In this document: in pieces, positions 63,942 to 64,000 of the stretch
How positions within the stretch are numbered: the first letter of the stretch is position 1
Layout of the letters: every line of letters starts with the position of its first letter
DNA from: Sedimentitalea xiamensis
Lineage (GTDB): Bacteria > Pseudomonadota > Alphaproteobacteria > Rhodobacterales > Rhodobacteraceae
DNA length: 64,000 bases
Direction of reading: 5' to 3'
Assembly: GCF_030164465.1 (NCBI RefSeq)
Contig: NZ_JASNJE010000001.1
Location: forward strand, 124,001 to 188,000
Notes under the pieces: generated by a model
Told to the model about the DNA's origin: nothing
Database searches by the model: none
Seen by the model: only the letters and a program-made list of their open reading frames with translations
Program-made: the position numbers and the translations under genes

Positions 63942-64000
63942 AATGGCTCCCAAAGTACTCGTTTCCGACAAGCTCTCTCCGACCGCCGTGCAGATCTTCC
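63942..64000 (+). CDS. serA: D-3-phosphoglycerate dehydrogenase, 5' end only
   Basis: First 19 codons of a gene running off the window. MAPKVLVSDKLSPTAVQIF matches the SerA N-terminus; AAGGA precedes the ATG. SerA catalyses the first step of serine synthesis, so with serC and serB the whole pathway lies here. Confidence 0.88.

Overview
The window looks like a chromosomal segment of an alphaproteobacterium of the order Rhodobacterales (Roseobacter group). It is GC-rich. It carries a CcrM-type GANTC methyltransferase, a FlaF/FlbT-regulated flagellin, the leuS-lptE-holA order, a probable serC leader RNA, and Kdo-lipid A genes. I found no rRNA, tRNA, CRISPR array, insertion sequence or prophage. 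The content is mostly core housekeeping with one large amine-uptake and catabolism block.

Layout. 1-4674: a DUF3576 lipoprotein, leuS, lptE and holA. 4740-8326: a glutathione S-transferase, a flavoprotein, a small HNH protein, a crotonase-like protein and an SDR. 8452-15829: a DUF2125 protein, pmbA, a CysQ-like phosphatase, a possible DUF4170 relic, a Kdo transferase, lpxK and an MFS transporter. 15826-18120 (minus): dciA-like, a DsbA-like oxidoreductase and a class III CoA-transferase. 18202-24383: mutY, an AlkB-type hydroxylase, ccrM, rnhB, and an ABC transporter with a small periplasmic protein. 24713-30387: flagellar genes (DUF1217, flbT, flaF, flagellin, flgN-like, flgJ/cheL-like, fliK, flgD). 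30727-32052: UDP-glucose dehydrogenase.

32130-47188 is the most interesting part. A putrescine-type ABC importer (potF, potA, potH, potI) and a PuuB-like oxidase run leftward from a GntR/FadR-type regulator. A class III aminotransferase runs rightward from it. The two intergenic regions around the regulator each hold a TTTGATCA-centred palindrome overlapping a promoter. An ArgE-like deacetylase and an M24 hydrolase resembling ectoine hydrolase follow. A second polyamine-type ABC importer with two enlarged permeases ends the block. Together these could import and degrade a polyamine or an ectoine-like compound.

47226-61687: a lytic transglycosylase, rnr, a DUF2064 protein, dapE and dapD with a small unknown gene between them, a threonine dehydratase-like enzyme, a LOG-family protein, a second DsbA-like protein, a serralysin-like RTX metalloprotease, rlmN, an IalB-family protein and an asparaginase II-like protein. 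The window ends with serB facing away from serC-serA; serC is preceded by a probable serC RNA motif and serA is cut by the window edge.

Functional calls come from motif and sequence recognition by eye; no database search was run. Start codons were moved inward where a signal peptide, ribosome binding site or family N-terminus supported it.
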